Below are positions 7,134 to 13,847 of a stretch of DNA of 15,699 bases, one piece after another. The notes beneath the pieces are model-generated. The model was given only the letters and a program-made list of their open reading frames with translations. It did not search any database and was not told where the DNA came from. Numbering within the stretch: position 1 is the stretch's first letter; each line of letters begins with the position of its first letter. Made by a program: the position numbers and the translations under genes. The stretch lies in contig JAYVKZ010000236.1 in NCBI GenBank assembly GCA_043767985.1, positions 1-15,699 of the forward strand. Reading direction: 5' to 3'. Source of the DNA: JAPOKJ01 sp043767985. GTDB lineage: Bacteria; Pseudomonadota; Gammaproteobacteria; Burkholderiales; Burkholderiaceae_E.

Positions 7134-8033
7134 ATGACATCTAGATCGACCATGCAAAGCTTCAATCGTCAGAGCCGCTTGGTTCTTAAAAATCCCTGGA
7201 TATTCTGCAAAAGAGTTCTTAAAGAGTTTCGCTCGAACCAAGGATTTCTATTGGCTTCAGCGATTGCCTATAACGCCTTACTCTCCATCGTTCCGATGTT
7301 GATCCTGACGGTGATTGCCTTGTCACACTTTGTAAATCAGGCAGAGCTTATTCAGACTCTGGGTCGGTATCTTGAATGGCTGATGCCCAGCCAATCGAAA
7401 GCCATCGTTGAGGAACTGGCGATTTTCCTAAAACATCGGGAGACGGCGAGCTGGGTGCTTCTCATTAGCATGTTGTTTTTTAGTTCGCTAGCCTTCACGG
7501 TGCTGGAGAACTCGATGTCGGTGATTTTTCATCATCGCGTCGTGATTCGTCGCCGCCACTTTATGGTTTCCGCCCTGATTCCGTATGTATATATCGTTTC
7601 ACTGGGGATAGGCCTTCTGGTGGTGACAATTGTCGCAGCGGGCCTGCAAGTGATGGGGCTTGAGCGCCTGCACTTTTTGGGCTATAGCTTGTCGCTCGCC
7701 GGCTTCTCCGGTTTTTTGCTTTATCTCATTGGCGTGGTCGGTGAGGTATTGGTCTTGGCCTCGATTTACCTAGTGATGCCTGTGGGCAAGCTATCTCCGC
7801 GCTATGCCTTCCTGGGCGCCGTCGTGGCGGCATTTTTTTGGGAGATTTCCCGGCATATTCTAGTCTGGTATTTTGCGACGCTTTCACAAATTAGTACGGT
7901 CTATGGATCCTTGACGGCTGCGATTGCCATTTTGTTGAGTTTGGAATTGGCGGCGACACTTCTTTTGTTGGGGGCGCAGGTGATCTCTGAGTTTGAGCGC
8001 TTTCCAGAGAATCCCCAATCTCCCGGGGCTTAA
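7134..8033 (+). CDS. YihY/BrkB-family inner membrane protein
   Basis: A 299-residue polytopic membrane protein from the ATG at 7134; an earlier GTG at 7122 and a later ATG at 7152 are also in frame, and none has a strong ribosome site. The family core is clear: a basic cytoplasmic N-terminus, the GFLLASAIAYNALLSIVPM segment, a second helix at SWVLLISMLFFSSLAFTVLE, a RRRHF stretch before further helices, then PRYAFLGAVVAAFFWE and the YGSLTAAIAILLSLELAATLLLLGAQV ending. About six membrane helices are expected. The family was once called ribonuclease BN or virulence factor BrkB; its true function is uncertain, and transport or lipid-related roles have been proposed. It starts 23 bases after the phosphatase stop and probably ends the phosphoketolase transcript. 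Confidence 0.9.
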   Translation: MTSRSTMQSFNRQSRLVLKNPWIFCKRVLKEFRSNQGFLLASAIAYNALLSIVPMLILTVIALSHFVNQAELIQTLGRYLEWLMPSQSKAIVEELAIFLKHRETASWVLLISMLFFSSLAFTVLENSMSVIFHHRVVIRRRHFMVSALIPYVYIVSLGIGLLVVTIVAAGLQVMGLERLHFLGYSLSLAGFSGFLLYLIGVVGEVLVLASIYLVMPVGKLSPRYAFLGAVVAAFFWEISRHILVWYFATLSQISTVYGSLTAAIAILLSLELAATLLLLGAQVISEFERFPENPQSPGA

Positions 8034-8138
8034 AGCATTACCCTAGTGCCCTAGCGAACATACATTCTCTCGGCGGGTCCGTATTGTAAGGGCATGAAAC
8101 TTAAGAATTTGAGTTTCGAATGGGCGGGGAGCCACACT
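8034..8138. promoter_or_regulatory. Gap before cytochrome c gene, with a strong ribosome site
   Basis: This 105-base gap separates the YihY-type gene from the cytochrome gene. GGGGAG at 8126-8131, seven bases before the ATG at 8139, is a strong ribosome site and decides that start over the upstream in-frame ATG at 8094, which would also bury the signal peptide. No convincing promoter or terminator was recognised. Confidence 0.45.
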
Positions 8139-8663
8139 ATGAATAGAACTTTTGTAAGTTACTTGACTGGACTGGCAGCCATTTGCATGGCGGGGTTTGC
8201 GTCTATCGCGATGGCTCAGGTGCCCGGCGAGTATCGGGTGATTGACGGCAAAGTGGATCCAGGAACTTACACGGGATGGAAGTTGTTTCATACCTCGTGT
8301 TATGGATGCCACGGGGTTGACGCCGTCGGGACCGACCTAGCCCCAAATTTGGCGCAACGAGTGCGGGTCATGACTCCCCGTGCTTTTGCGTCTAAGGTCT
8401 TGACCAGTTACCGGCTCATTGCAGGCTCAGATAGTGCGGACCCAAAGACTCGGGCAGCGTCCCTGGAAGCGTTCTTGGACGAAGTTATGCTGCGCCAGCG
8501 TGGTGGGCCGAACAGGATCGTCATGCCGGCTTGGGAATCTTCACCGAAGGTTGCACCCCATGTTCTGGATATCTTCGCCTATTTGTCAGCGCGCGGCGAT
8601 GGCAAGCTTGGGGTAGGGCGTCCCGGAATTTTGGTGGAAAAGAAAATCGCTAAATCGCGCTAG
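8139..8663 (+). CDS. Secreted monohaem c-type cytochrome
   Basis: The protein is 174 residues with an N-terminal Sec signal peptide: MNRTF, a hydrophobic stretch, and a likely cleavage after Ala26 in AMA-Q. The mature part holds one haem attachment site, CYGCH (54-58). Met129 in IVMPAW is a probable sixth haem ligand. The C-terminal helix HVLDIFAYLSARGDGKLG is typical of class I cytochromes. Between haem and Met lies a longer insert than in minimal cytochromes, as in cytochromes serving periplasmic quinoprotein dehydrogenases. No such dehydrogenase is in the window, so its partner is unknown. It should carry electrons in the periplasm. It stands alone and converges on the cyclopropane synthase gene with a 37-base gap. 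Confidence 0.88.
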   Translation: MNRTFVSYLTGLAAICMAGFASIAMAQVPGEYRVIDGKVDPGTYTGWKLFHTSCYGCHGVDAVGTDLAPNLAQRVRVMTPRAFASKVLTSYRLIAGSDSADPKTRAASLEAFLDEVMLRQRGGPNRIVMPAWESSPKVAPHVLDIFAYLSARGDGKLGVGRPGILVEKKIAKSR

Positions 8664-8700
8664 TGCTCGCTCGCGCACGGTAGACCTTGAGCAGAGTCGT

Positions 8701-10020
8701 TTAGTTCATGTAGAGATCTTGCCGGGTGAGCGGAAGCTGTGTTTCTGCGCCCGGCTGCGAGGCTAAAATTTGGTAAATACCTGTACCGCCCGATTCGAAC
8801 TCTAACGCGCAGGCAGCCATATACAGGCGCCAAATGCGATAGGTTGGCTCGTCAACTTCGCGCAAGGCTTCGTCACGGTGGGCTTCGAGGCGTTGCACCC
8901 AATGGCGCAGGGTGAGCGCGTAATGTCGGCGCAGAGCTTCCACGTCCTGAATCTCGAAGCCAGCGCGCTCCATGCCGAGCTGAATGTTGCTTACACAGTC
9001 GAGCTCGCCATCCGGAAAGACATAGCGGTTGATAAATTCGGTGGCGACTGTTTGGTTCCAGCCTTCTTCGTCATGGGTAATACCGTGATTCAAAAATAAG
9101 CCTCCTGGACGAAGCACACGCTGAACGGCAGCCAGGTATGTGGGCATATTGGCAAGACCCACATGCTCGAACATACCGATGCTCGATACTTTGTCGTAAG
9201 TGGTCTCAGCGGGCAGGTCTCGGTAGTCGCGTAACTCCACGGTGACGAGAGCCTGAAGTCCCTCATCGACAATGCGCTGCTGCGCGTAGTCATGCTGGGC
9301 CTGACTCAGGGTGATGCCATGTGCCCGAACCCCGTGATGCCGCGCTGCCCAGCACACCAAGGCACCCCAGCCGCAGCCGATGTCGAGAAGTCGTTCACCG
9401 GGTTGCAAGCGCAGCTTGCGGCAGATGTGTTCAAGTTTGTTGCGCTGTGCCTGATCTAGTGTGTCACCAGGCGTTTTGAAGTAGGCGCAAGAGTAAACTC
9501 TTTCCCGATCAAGCCAAAGCGCATAGAAAGCGTTGGACACATCGTAATGGAAAGCGATGGCCTGTCGGTCCGAGAGCTTGGTGTGTTGTCTGGAAAAGCG
9601 CTGTGTTATTCGCCTCAAAAAGCTTCCGGTCTTGGGCGCTTCGATCTGCGACGGTAGCCGCCAGGCGTCAAAAAACAGGGCGATCTTGTCGCGCCAGGGA
9701 AGTGCTAGCGTTTCGAAGTGGCCTTTCAGGGCCAGTGCGCTGTAGAGATCGCCTTCAACATCAATCTGGCCGCGAAAGTAGGCGTCGGCCAGTACCACGG
9801 GCCCGCGCTTGGTGACGACGCTGCGCAAAAGCAGCGGGTCGCGCAGTACGAGCGTGAAGGCCGGAGGCCCCTGACCCAAGCTGTGCGAGCTGTTGTTCCA
9901 AAGCCGTAGGTCGGCGCCACCAATGAAACCTTTAAGGAGCCGCTTGACGATGCGTAAGGCCGCAGCGGCTTGTGAGCTTGAGGTCTTGGACGATAGTGTC
10001 TGTGCAGTGCTGTACGACAT
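8701..10020 (-). CDS. cfa: Cyclopropane-fatty-acyl-phospholipid synthase
   Basis: A 439-residue enzyme that transfers a methylene from S-adenosylmethionine to the double bond of unsaturated acyl chains in membrane phospholipids. This makes membranes more resistant to acid, drying and stationary-phase stress. The N-terminal 150 residues form the lipid-facing domain. The methyltransferase core begins with the HYDVSNAFYALWLD segment and VYSCAYF (Cys178). It continues with the SAM loop LLDIGCGWGALV (211-222), GITLSQAQ (235-242), MFEHVG (Glu285, His286) and LNHGIT (His312). The C-terminus has the family's FPDGEL and HYALTLRHWVQRLE elements. It is longer than E. coli Cfa (382 residues) mainly at the N-terminus. 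AGGAAAAGG lies ahead of the ATG. It is divergent from the VIT-type transporter gene over 247 bases. Confidence 0.94.
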   Translation of the reverse strand: MSYSTAQTLSSKTSSSQAAAALRIVKRLLKGFIGGADLRLWNNSSHSLGQGPPAFTLVLRDPLLLRSVVTKRGPVVLADAYFRGQIDVEGDLYSALALKGHFETLALPWRDKIALFFDAWRLPSQIEAPKTGSFLRRITQRFSRQHTKLSDRQAIAFHYDVSNAFYALWLDRERVYSCAYFKTPGDTLDQAQRNKLEHICRKLRLQPGERLLDIGCGWGALVCWAARHHGVRAHGITLSQAQHDYAQQRIVDEGLQALVTVELRDYRDLPAETTYDKVSSIGMFEHVGLANMPTYLAAVQRVLRPGGLFLNHGITHDEEGWNQTVATEFINRYVFPDGELDCVSNIQLGMERAGFEIQDVEALRRHYALTLRHWVQRLEAHRDEALREVDEPTYRIWRLYMAACALEFESGGTGIYQILASQPGAETQLPLTRQDLYMN

Positions 10021-10267
10021 TAAGTGAGCCTTTTCCTGGTTGCTGGGTGCGTTGAGGCATTTTTTAACTTAGGACAAAGACTTTCCCTGGTCTGTGCGTT
10101 TGTGAACACTCGGTTGCTTAGTAGAAGTGTCTGCCGTGCGCCCACGCTAGGTTGCCCAACGCACAGACAGAGGCTTGCCTGAGGATCACAATAAGCCCTC
10201 ATGCACCGCTGCTGTGGCGGGCTCGCAATTTTCACGCCTCGATTCGCCAGCAGCCTTAGAAAGAATA
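10021..10267. promoter_or_regulatory. Divergent region cfa / VIT transporter with 11-base inverted repeat
   Basis: The 247-base gap holds two perfect 11-base inverted arms, GTCTGTGCGTT at 10090-10100 and AACGCACAGAC at 10158-10168, separated by 57 bases. Their position between two divergent genes fits a paired operator or an RNA stem in either leader. A small AGGC-TTG-CCT hairpin follows at about 10171-10180. An in-frame TTG at 10175 could extend the transporter, but the added residues look unlike the family. Confidence 0.4.
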
Positions 10268-10957
10268 ATGCGATCAAATCGACACATTGAACGCCACCGT
10301 ACCTCTCGTATTGGTTGGCTGCGTGCAGCGGTCTTGGGTGCCAATGATGGGATCGTTTCGACTGCGAGTTTATTGGTGGGGGTCGCAGCAGCGAGCGTCA
10401 GTCATCAAAGCCTGCTCGTGACCGGGGTTGCTGGTTTGGTCGCGGGTGCAATGTCGATGGCGGCGGGGGAGTACGTCTCGGTTCACTCTCAAGCCGATAC
10501 CGAAACCGCAGACTTAAAGCGTGAACGCGCTGAGCTGGCTGCTGATCCTTTAGCAGAGGAGCGCGAACTGGCTGCGCTCTACGTCAGTCGCGGCTTAGAG
10601 TCGGGCTTGGCTGAGCAGGTCGCTCAACACCTGATGAAGCACGATGCCATCGGCACTCACGCTCGCGAGGAGTTGGGCATTAACGAAGTATTGAGCGCCA
10701 AGCCTTTACAGGCCGCTTTGGCCTCGGCGGCATCATTTGCATTGGGGGCCGCATTGCCGCTTGGCATCGCCGTTGTCGTGCCGGCACCAAGCTTTATTGT
10801 TTGGGCGTCGGCAACGGCGATTGTATTTCTCGCCGGTTTGGGGGCGCTCTCAGCAAGGGTTGGAGGTGCTCAAGTCCTTCCTGCGATGTGGCGTGTCGCG
10901 TTTTGGGGCGCGCTTGCAATGACCATCACTGCGGGTGTTGGCAAGTTGTTTGGCTAA
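10268..10957 (+). CDS. VIT/CCC1-family metal (iron/manganese) transporter
   Basis: The start chosen is ATG 10268, preceded by AGAAAG, giving 229 residues, the normal length of bacterial VIT-family proteins. The first helix pair carries the conserved GANDGIVSTASLLVGV and VAGAMSMAAGEYVSV segments. A charged, helical cytoplasmic region with many acidic residues (DTETADLKRERAELAADPLAEERE) follows, which in VIT1 relatives binds metal. Three more hydrophobic helices end the protein. The family moves ferrous iron or manganese out of the cytoplasm, so a detoxification role is likely; the metal is not identifiable here. The next gene begins at or within its end, suggesting one transcript. Confidence 0.9.
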   Translation: MRSNRHIERHRTSRIGWLRAAVLGANDGIVSTASLLVGVAAASVSHQSLLVTGVAGLVAGAMSMAAGEYVSVHSQADTETADLKRERAELAADPLAEERELAALYVSRGLESGLAEQVAQHLMKHDAIGTHAREELGINEVLSAKPLQAALASAASFALGAALPLGIAVVVPAPSFIVWASATAIVFLAGLGALSARVGGAQVLPAMWRVAFWGALAMTITAGVGKLFG

Positions 10958-10994
10958 TGTTCAACCTCTCTCTAAGAAATGGCAAGACCAAGTG

Positions 10995-11543
10995 ATGAAT
11001 GATAAAGTCTTTAATGTTGAACACAGCAAAGCCGCTTACTGGGCAGATTTTGTCCTATACGGTGCAGCGATTGTCTCGCTAATCGTCTTTCTCTTTTTAT
11101 CCGGGGAGCGAATTGGTCCTTGGCAAATGCTTGGCTTTGCTGTCGCTGGGCTCGTGAGCTGGACATTCTTGGAGTACACGCTTCACCGCTTTGTGTTGCA
11201 CGGCATCGAACCGTTCAAAACCTGGCACGCCTTACATCACCTAAGGCCAAGAGCCCTGATTTTTGCACCGACTTTGCTCAGTGGAACGCTGATCGGACTC
11301 TTGGTCTTTACGCCTACGTTTCTGATGAGCAGTGCTTCGAGTGCGACCTCCCTCACCGTTGGCCTCCTGGTTGGCTACCTCGGTTATGCGATGACACATC
11401 ATGCGATTCATCATTGGCACGGTCAATGGGGATGGTTACGCCAGCGTAAGAAAATTCATGCGATTCACCATAGGGAAAGTTTGCCGATGTACTTTGGTGT
11501 GACGAGTACTTTTTGGGATCGAGTCTTTGGAAGTCAAGGCTAG
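10995..11543 (+). CDS. Fatty acid hydroxylase / sterol desaturase family membrane protein
   Basis: From the ATG at 10995 the protein is 182 residues; a GTG at 10935 would overlap the transporter gene by 23 bases and give 202. The start is not settled because neither has a good ribosome site. Membrane helices alternate with the histidine clusters of the di-iron hydroxylase superfamily: LEYTLHRFVLH, TWHALHHLRP, MTHHAIHHWH and KKIHAIHHRE. These eight or more histidines bind two irons. The order resembles short FA2H/Scs7-like hydroxylases rather than full sterol desaturases. Substrate is probably an acyl chain or other lipid. Its coupling to a VIT-type transporter may connect lipid oxidation with iron handling, though this is inference. 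It converges on the CheB gene with 33 bases between stops. Confidence 0.85.
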   Translation: MNDKVFNVEHSKAAYWADFVLYGAAIVSLIVFLFLSGERIGPWQMLGFAVAGLVSWTFLEYTLHRFVLHGIEPFKTWHALHHLRPRALIFAPTLLSGTLIGLLVFTPTFLMSSASSATSLTVGLLVGYLGYAMTHHAIHHWHGQWGWLRQRKKIHAIHHRESLPMYFGVTSTFWDRVFGSQG

Positions 11544-11576
11544 CCATCACTAATTACCGTGAACGTTGTGGCGTCG

Positions 11577-12197
11577 CTAAGGAGTGTCAAGCTGCGTGCG
11601 CGCAATTTGAATAATGGTTTTTGCGATGTCTTCAGGAGCAAGAATATAGTCACAATAACCACTACTAATGGCGCTTTCCGGCATGTCGGGCTGAGTCGCC
11701 GTGCTTGGTTTTTGCGCGATGGTCATGCCGCCGACTTTTTTGATGCCTTGCAGCGCGGCCGCCCCGTCCCCATCGTATCCCGACACGATCACGGCGATTA
11801 GTTTTCCTTCCCAATACCTGGCTAGTGAATCTAGGAAGACTGTGATCACATCCGGCCAGCCGCGCGGCTTCGAAATGGGTGTCAGATGAAACATACCCTC
11901 GTCAACGTGTAAATCTCGGTTGGACGGGATGATATAGACATGATTAGGCTCGATTGACAGTTGTTCTGTGATCAGTTCAACCGGCATCGCTGTGAAGCGT
12001 GGCAGCACTTTGTGGAGCTGGGTAGGTACCCGGGTGATGTGGTTGACGATGACAATCGCGACGCCCATATCCGCTGGCAGATTTTGTAACAACCGAACAT
12101 AGGCATCGAGCCCCCCGGCGGAGCCCCCGACGCAAACGATTGGAAAGGTTTTGATCACGGCCTCGATTACATTGCGGTTCGAATAGATAATTTGCAT
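11577..12197 (-). CDS. Stand-alone CheB-type methylesterase without receiver domain
   Basis: From the ATG complementary to 12195-12197 the protein is 206 residues, essentially one CheB catalytic domain. A GTG further up (12285-12287) would add 30 residues of no recognisable domain. Likely triad: Ser26 in VGGSAGG, His53 in IVNHI and Asp144 in SGYDGDG. The MxPESAI-type motif near the end (DMPESAISSG) is also present. Classical CheB has an N-terminal receiver domain that controls activity; here it is absent, so control must be by another protein or be lost. No cheA, cheW, cheY or receptor gene is near. It is clearly related to the CheB domain at the left edge of the window but is not a close copy. 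Confidence 0.87.
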   Translation of the reverse strand: MQIIYSNRNVIEAVIKTFPIVCVGGSAGGLDAYVRLLQNLPADMGVAIVIVNHITRVPTQLHKVLPRFTAMPVELITEQLSIEPNHVYIIPSNRDLHVDEGMFHLTPISKPRGWPDVITVFLDSLARYWEGKLIAVIVSGYDGDGAAALQGIKKVGGMTIAQKPSTATQPDMPESAISSGYCDYILAPEDIAKTIIQIARTQLDTP

Positions 12198-12345
12198 TGT
12201 TAATGCGTGACTGTCTGTGGGATGGTGCACACTGGCTTGGCAGTCGATGACAAGCCTAAAAATCGCTGCCTGAGTACGCTGATGCACAGAGCGACTGCCT
12301 GTTTAAGCTTAGTGTTAGCTAGGCAACACTCAACCGGAGCGCATT
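12198..12345. promoter_or_regulatory. Divergent region CheB / flavoprotein with inverted repeats
   Basis: This 148-base gap holds two perfect 8-base arms, GGCAGTCG at 12239-12246 and CGACTGCC at 12292-12299, 45 bases apart. Nearer the flavoprotein gene is a compact hairpin, AGTGTT (12311-12316) and AACACT (12325-12330), with an 8-base loop. CGGAG then precedes the TTG start at 12346. If CheB used its upstream GTG, the first arm pair would overlap its 5' end. Confidence 0.4.
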
Positions 12346-13416
12346 TTGACAAAAATTAGAACGGGTCAAGTAACCACTCAGCTGACGCGTGAGCAATTCA
12401 GTGATCGATTCAAGGTTCAGTTTTACGACCCTGCCTACAAGGCGGAGGGAGATGCGATCGCGCGTTTGGAGGAGATCGCGTGGCTCGCGATGGAAGAGGG
12501 TCGCAAGGCTCCGATTACCCGTGCAGCCGGGCGAGGGTATGCAGATCCTAGTTATCAATTATCTGTGCAGTGGCTCGAAACTCGGCAGCGCCTTAGACTT
12601 GCGCAAAAGCGCTGGTATGACCAAGCCAGTGCTTCTCGAGTACTGTTGATCTGCGGCAGTGCGCGCAATGATGGTACTTGCCCCGGAGAAATGTCCAAAA
12701 CATGGCGTTTGACCGAGCTTGCACAGCAAATTGTAAAGTCGGCTGGCATCGAGACTGACGTGCTCGATCTGAGTTTGATCACCTCGGAATACGGGCGGAG
12801 CATCCATCCCTGTAAGGGATGCGTTTCCACGGCCATGCCTCTATGTCACTGGCCGTGCAGCTGTTACCCAAACCACGCTTTGAATCAGGGCGATGACTGG
12901 ATGGCGGAAATTTATGAGCGATGGGTTGCTGCCCACGCTGTCATTATTCTTGCGCCGACTTACTGGTATCAGTCGCCAAGCCCCTTGAAATTGATGATTG
13001 ATCGGATGGTGAGTGCAGACGGGGGTAATCCCGATCCTACGAGCACCCATGGAAAGGATGCCGCCGCCGCCAAGCGTCTTGAACAAAAAGGTTGGGACTA
13101 TCCCAAGCACCTGGCGGGTCGCGCGTTCGGTGTTGTAGTTCATGGAGATGTTGCCGGGGTTGAGGTGCACCGGCGTAACTTGACGGACTGGCTCGAATGG
13201 ATGGGCCTGGTTGACGCCGGTGCAGCCTCAAGGCTTGATCGCTACATTGGCTATTTTGAAGCTTACTATGACAGCCATGACGCTTTGGACAAGGACAAAG
13301 CCGTTCAGGACGAAGTCAAAAATGTGGCCCGAACCATCGTTGCCGCCGTGACTGAGTTAAGGGCCGGGCGCCTAAGCCAGCCAGACAAAAAGCTAAAGGT
13401 GCCGCGCCCGAAATGA
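12346..13416 (+). CDS. Flavodoxin-fold NAD(P)H-dependent FMN oxidoreductase with cysteine cluster
   Basis: The protein is 356 residues from a TTG at 12346 that has CGGAG seven bases upstream. An N-terminal extension of about 98 charged residues precedes the flavodoxin-like domain. That domain begins at VLLICGSARNDG (99-110), the FMN phosphate loop, and continues with AHAVIILAPTYWYQSPSPLKLMIDR, the usual second flavin-binding loop and following helix. Between them lies a cysteine group: C156, C159 (CKGC), C167, C171 and C173. Related iron-sulfur flavoproteins have a compact CxxC-type cluster at this place, so an iron-sulfur cluster is possible but the spacing differs. The likely role is electron transfer or reduction of a quinone, nitro compound or metal. 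Substrate is unknown. It converges on the HiPIP gene with 17 bases between stops. Confidence 0.82.
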   Translation: MTKIRTGQVTTQLTREQFSDRFKVQFYDPAYKAEGDAIARLEEIAWLAMEEGRKAPITRAAGRGYADPSYQLSVQWLETRQRLRLAQKRWYDQASASRVLLICGSARNDGTCPGEMSKTWRLTELAQQIVKSAGIETDVLDLSLITSEYGRSIHPCKGCVSTAMPLCHWPCSCYPNHALNQGDDWMAEIYERWVAAHAVIILAPTYWYQSPSPLKLMIDRMVSADGGNPDPTSTHGKDAAAAKRLEQKGWDYPKHLAGRAFGVVVHGDVAGVEVHRRNLTDWLEWMGLVDAGAASRLDRYIGYFEAYYDSHDALDKDKAVQDEVKNVARTIVAAVTELRAGRLSQPDKKLKVPRPK

Positions 13417-13445
13417 CACTGAGAAGTGGCGTGTCAGGCCTTTTT
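13414..13445 (+). terminator. Possible terminator after the flavoprotein gene
   Basis: TGACAC (13414-13419) and GTGTCA (13431-13436) are perfect six-base arms around an 11-base spacer, followed after GGCC by TTTTT at 13441-13445. An alternative inner hairpin CACT-GAGA-AGTG exists at 13417-13428. The structure begins at the flavoprotein stop codon and overlaps the last codons of the converging HiPIP gene. The T run is short and four bases from the stem, so efficiency is doubtful. Confidence 0.35.
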
Positions 13446-13847
13446 CGCCCAAGAATTACACCACCCGGCTGCCATGACCCTTTTGCCCGCGAAGATTGTA
13501 CAGGGACCCGCGGCTTCACCTGGGCCGCCACTGTACAAGGCGCAGTTGCTACAGTCGCTGGTTGCGACAGACATTGGAAACTTGGACTTATCCGCCTTGG
13601 CGCTGTCTTCCACATAGCCAAAGGCGACGGCTTGAACATCCTTTTCGTCCAGCATTGGCAGGACCGCTGCGGGCTGTGCAACGGGAGCAACCGGTGCGGT
13701 TTGTGAGGGTGGGTTTACCGACATTGGCGGAGGGGTGGGAGTCGTTTCGGTCTTTTGTGTGCAGGCGGTCAAGACGCCTAAACCAAGGACGGGGATGATG
13801 CTGATGAAGCTGCGGCGTGATACGGATTTTTGGGAATCGCTAAGCAT
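13434..13847 (-). CDS. High-potential iron-sulfur protein, exported, probable lipoprotein
   Basis: The protein is 137 residues. The C-terminal 75 residues are a HiPIP: AVAFGYVEDSAKADKSKFP, then four cluster cysteines C99, C102 (DCSNCALYSGG), C116 (GPCTIFAGK) and C130 (GWCNSW). They bind one 4Fe-4S cluster that shuttles between bc1-type complexes and oxidases or reaction centres in the periplasm. The N-terminus has a twin-arginine motif, SVSRRSFIS, as expected for a protein folded with its cofactor before export. The hydrophobic stretch ends in LTAC (Cys29), a lipobox, followed by about 30 residues rich in Pro, Thr and Ala. The protein may thus be anchored by lipid instead of soluble. GGAAG lies five bases before the ATG. 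The first codons overlap the end of the DUF808 gene by eight bases. Confidence 0.92.
   Translation of the reverse strand: MLSDSQKSVSRRSFISIIPVLGLGVLTACTQKTETTPTPPPMSVNPPSQTAPVAPVAQPAAVLPMLDEKDVQAVAFGYVEDSAKADKSKFPMSVATSDCSNCALYSGGPGEAAGPCTIFAGKRVMAAGWCNSWAKKA

Noticed and set aside
8664..8700. TGCTC/GAGCA inverted repeat between the converging cytochrome and cfa genes as a terminator.
   Set aside because: Five-base arms with a long loop and no T run on either strand; too weak to call.
10175..10267. N-terminal extension of the VIT-type transporter from TTG 10175.
   Set aside because: The family normally starts shortly before the first helix; ATG 10268 gives the normal length and has a nearby purine-rich site.
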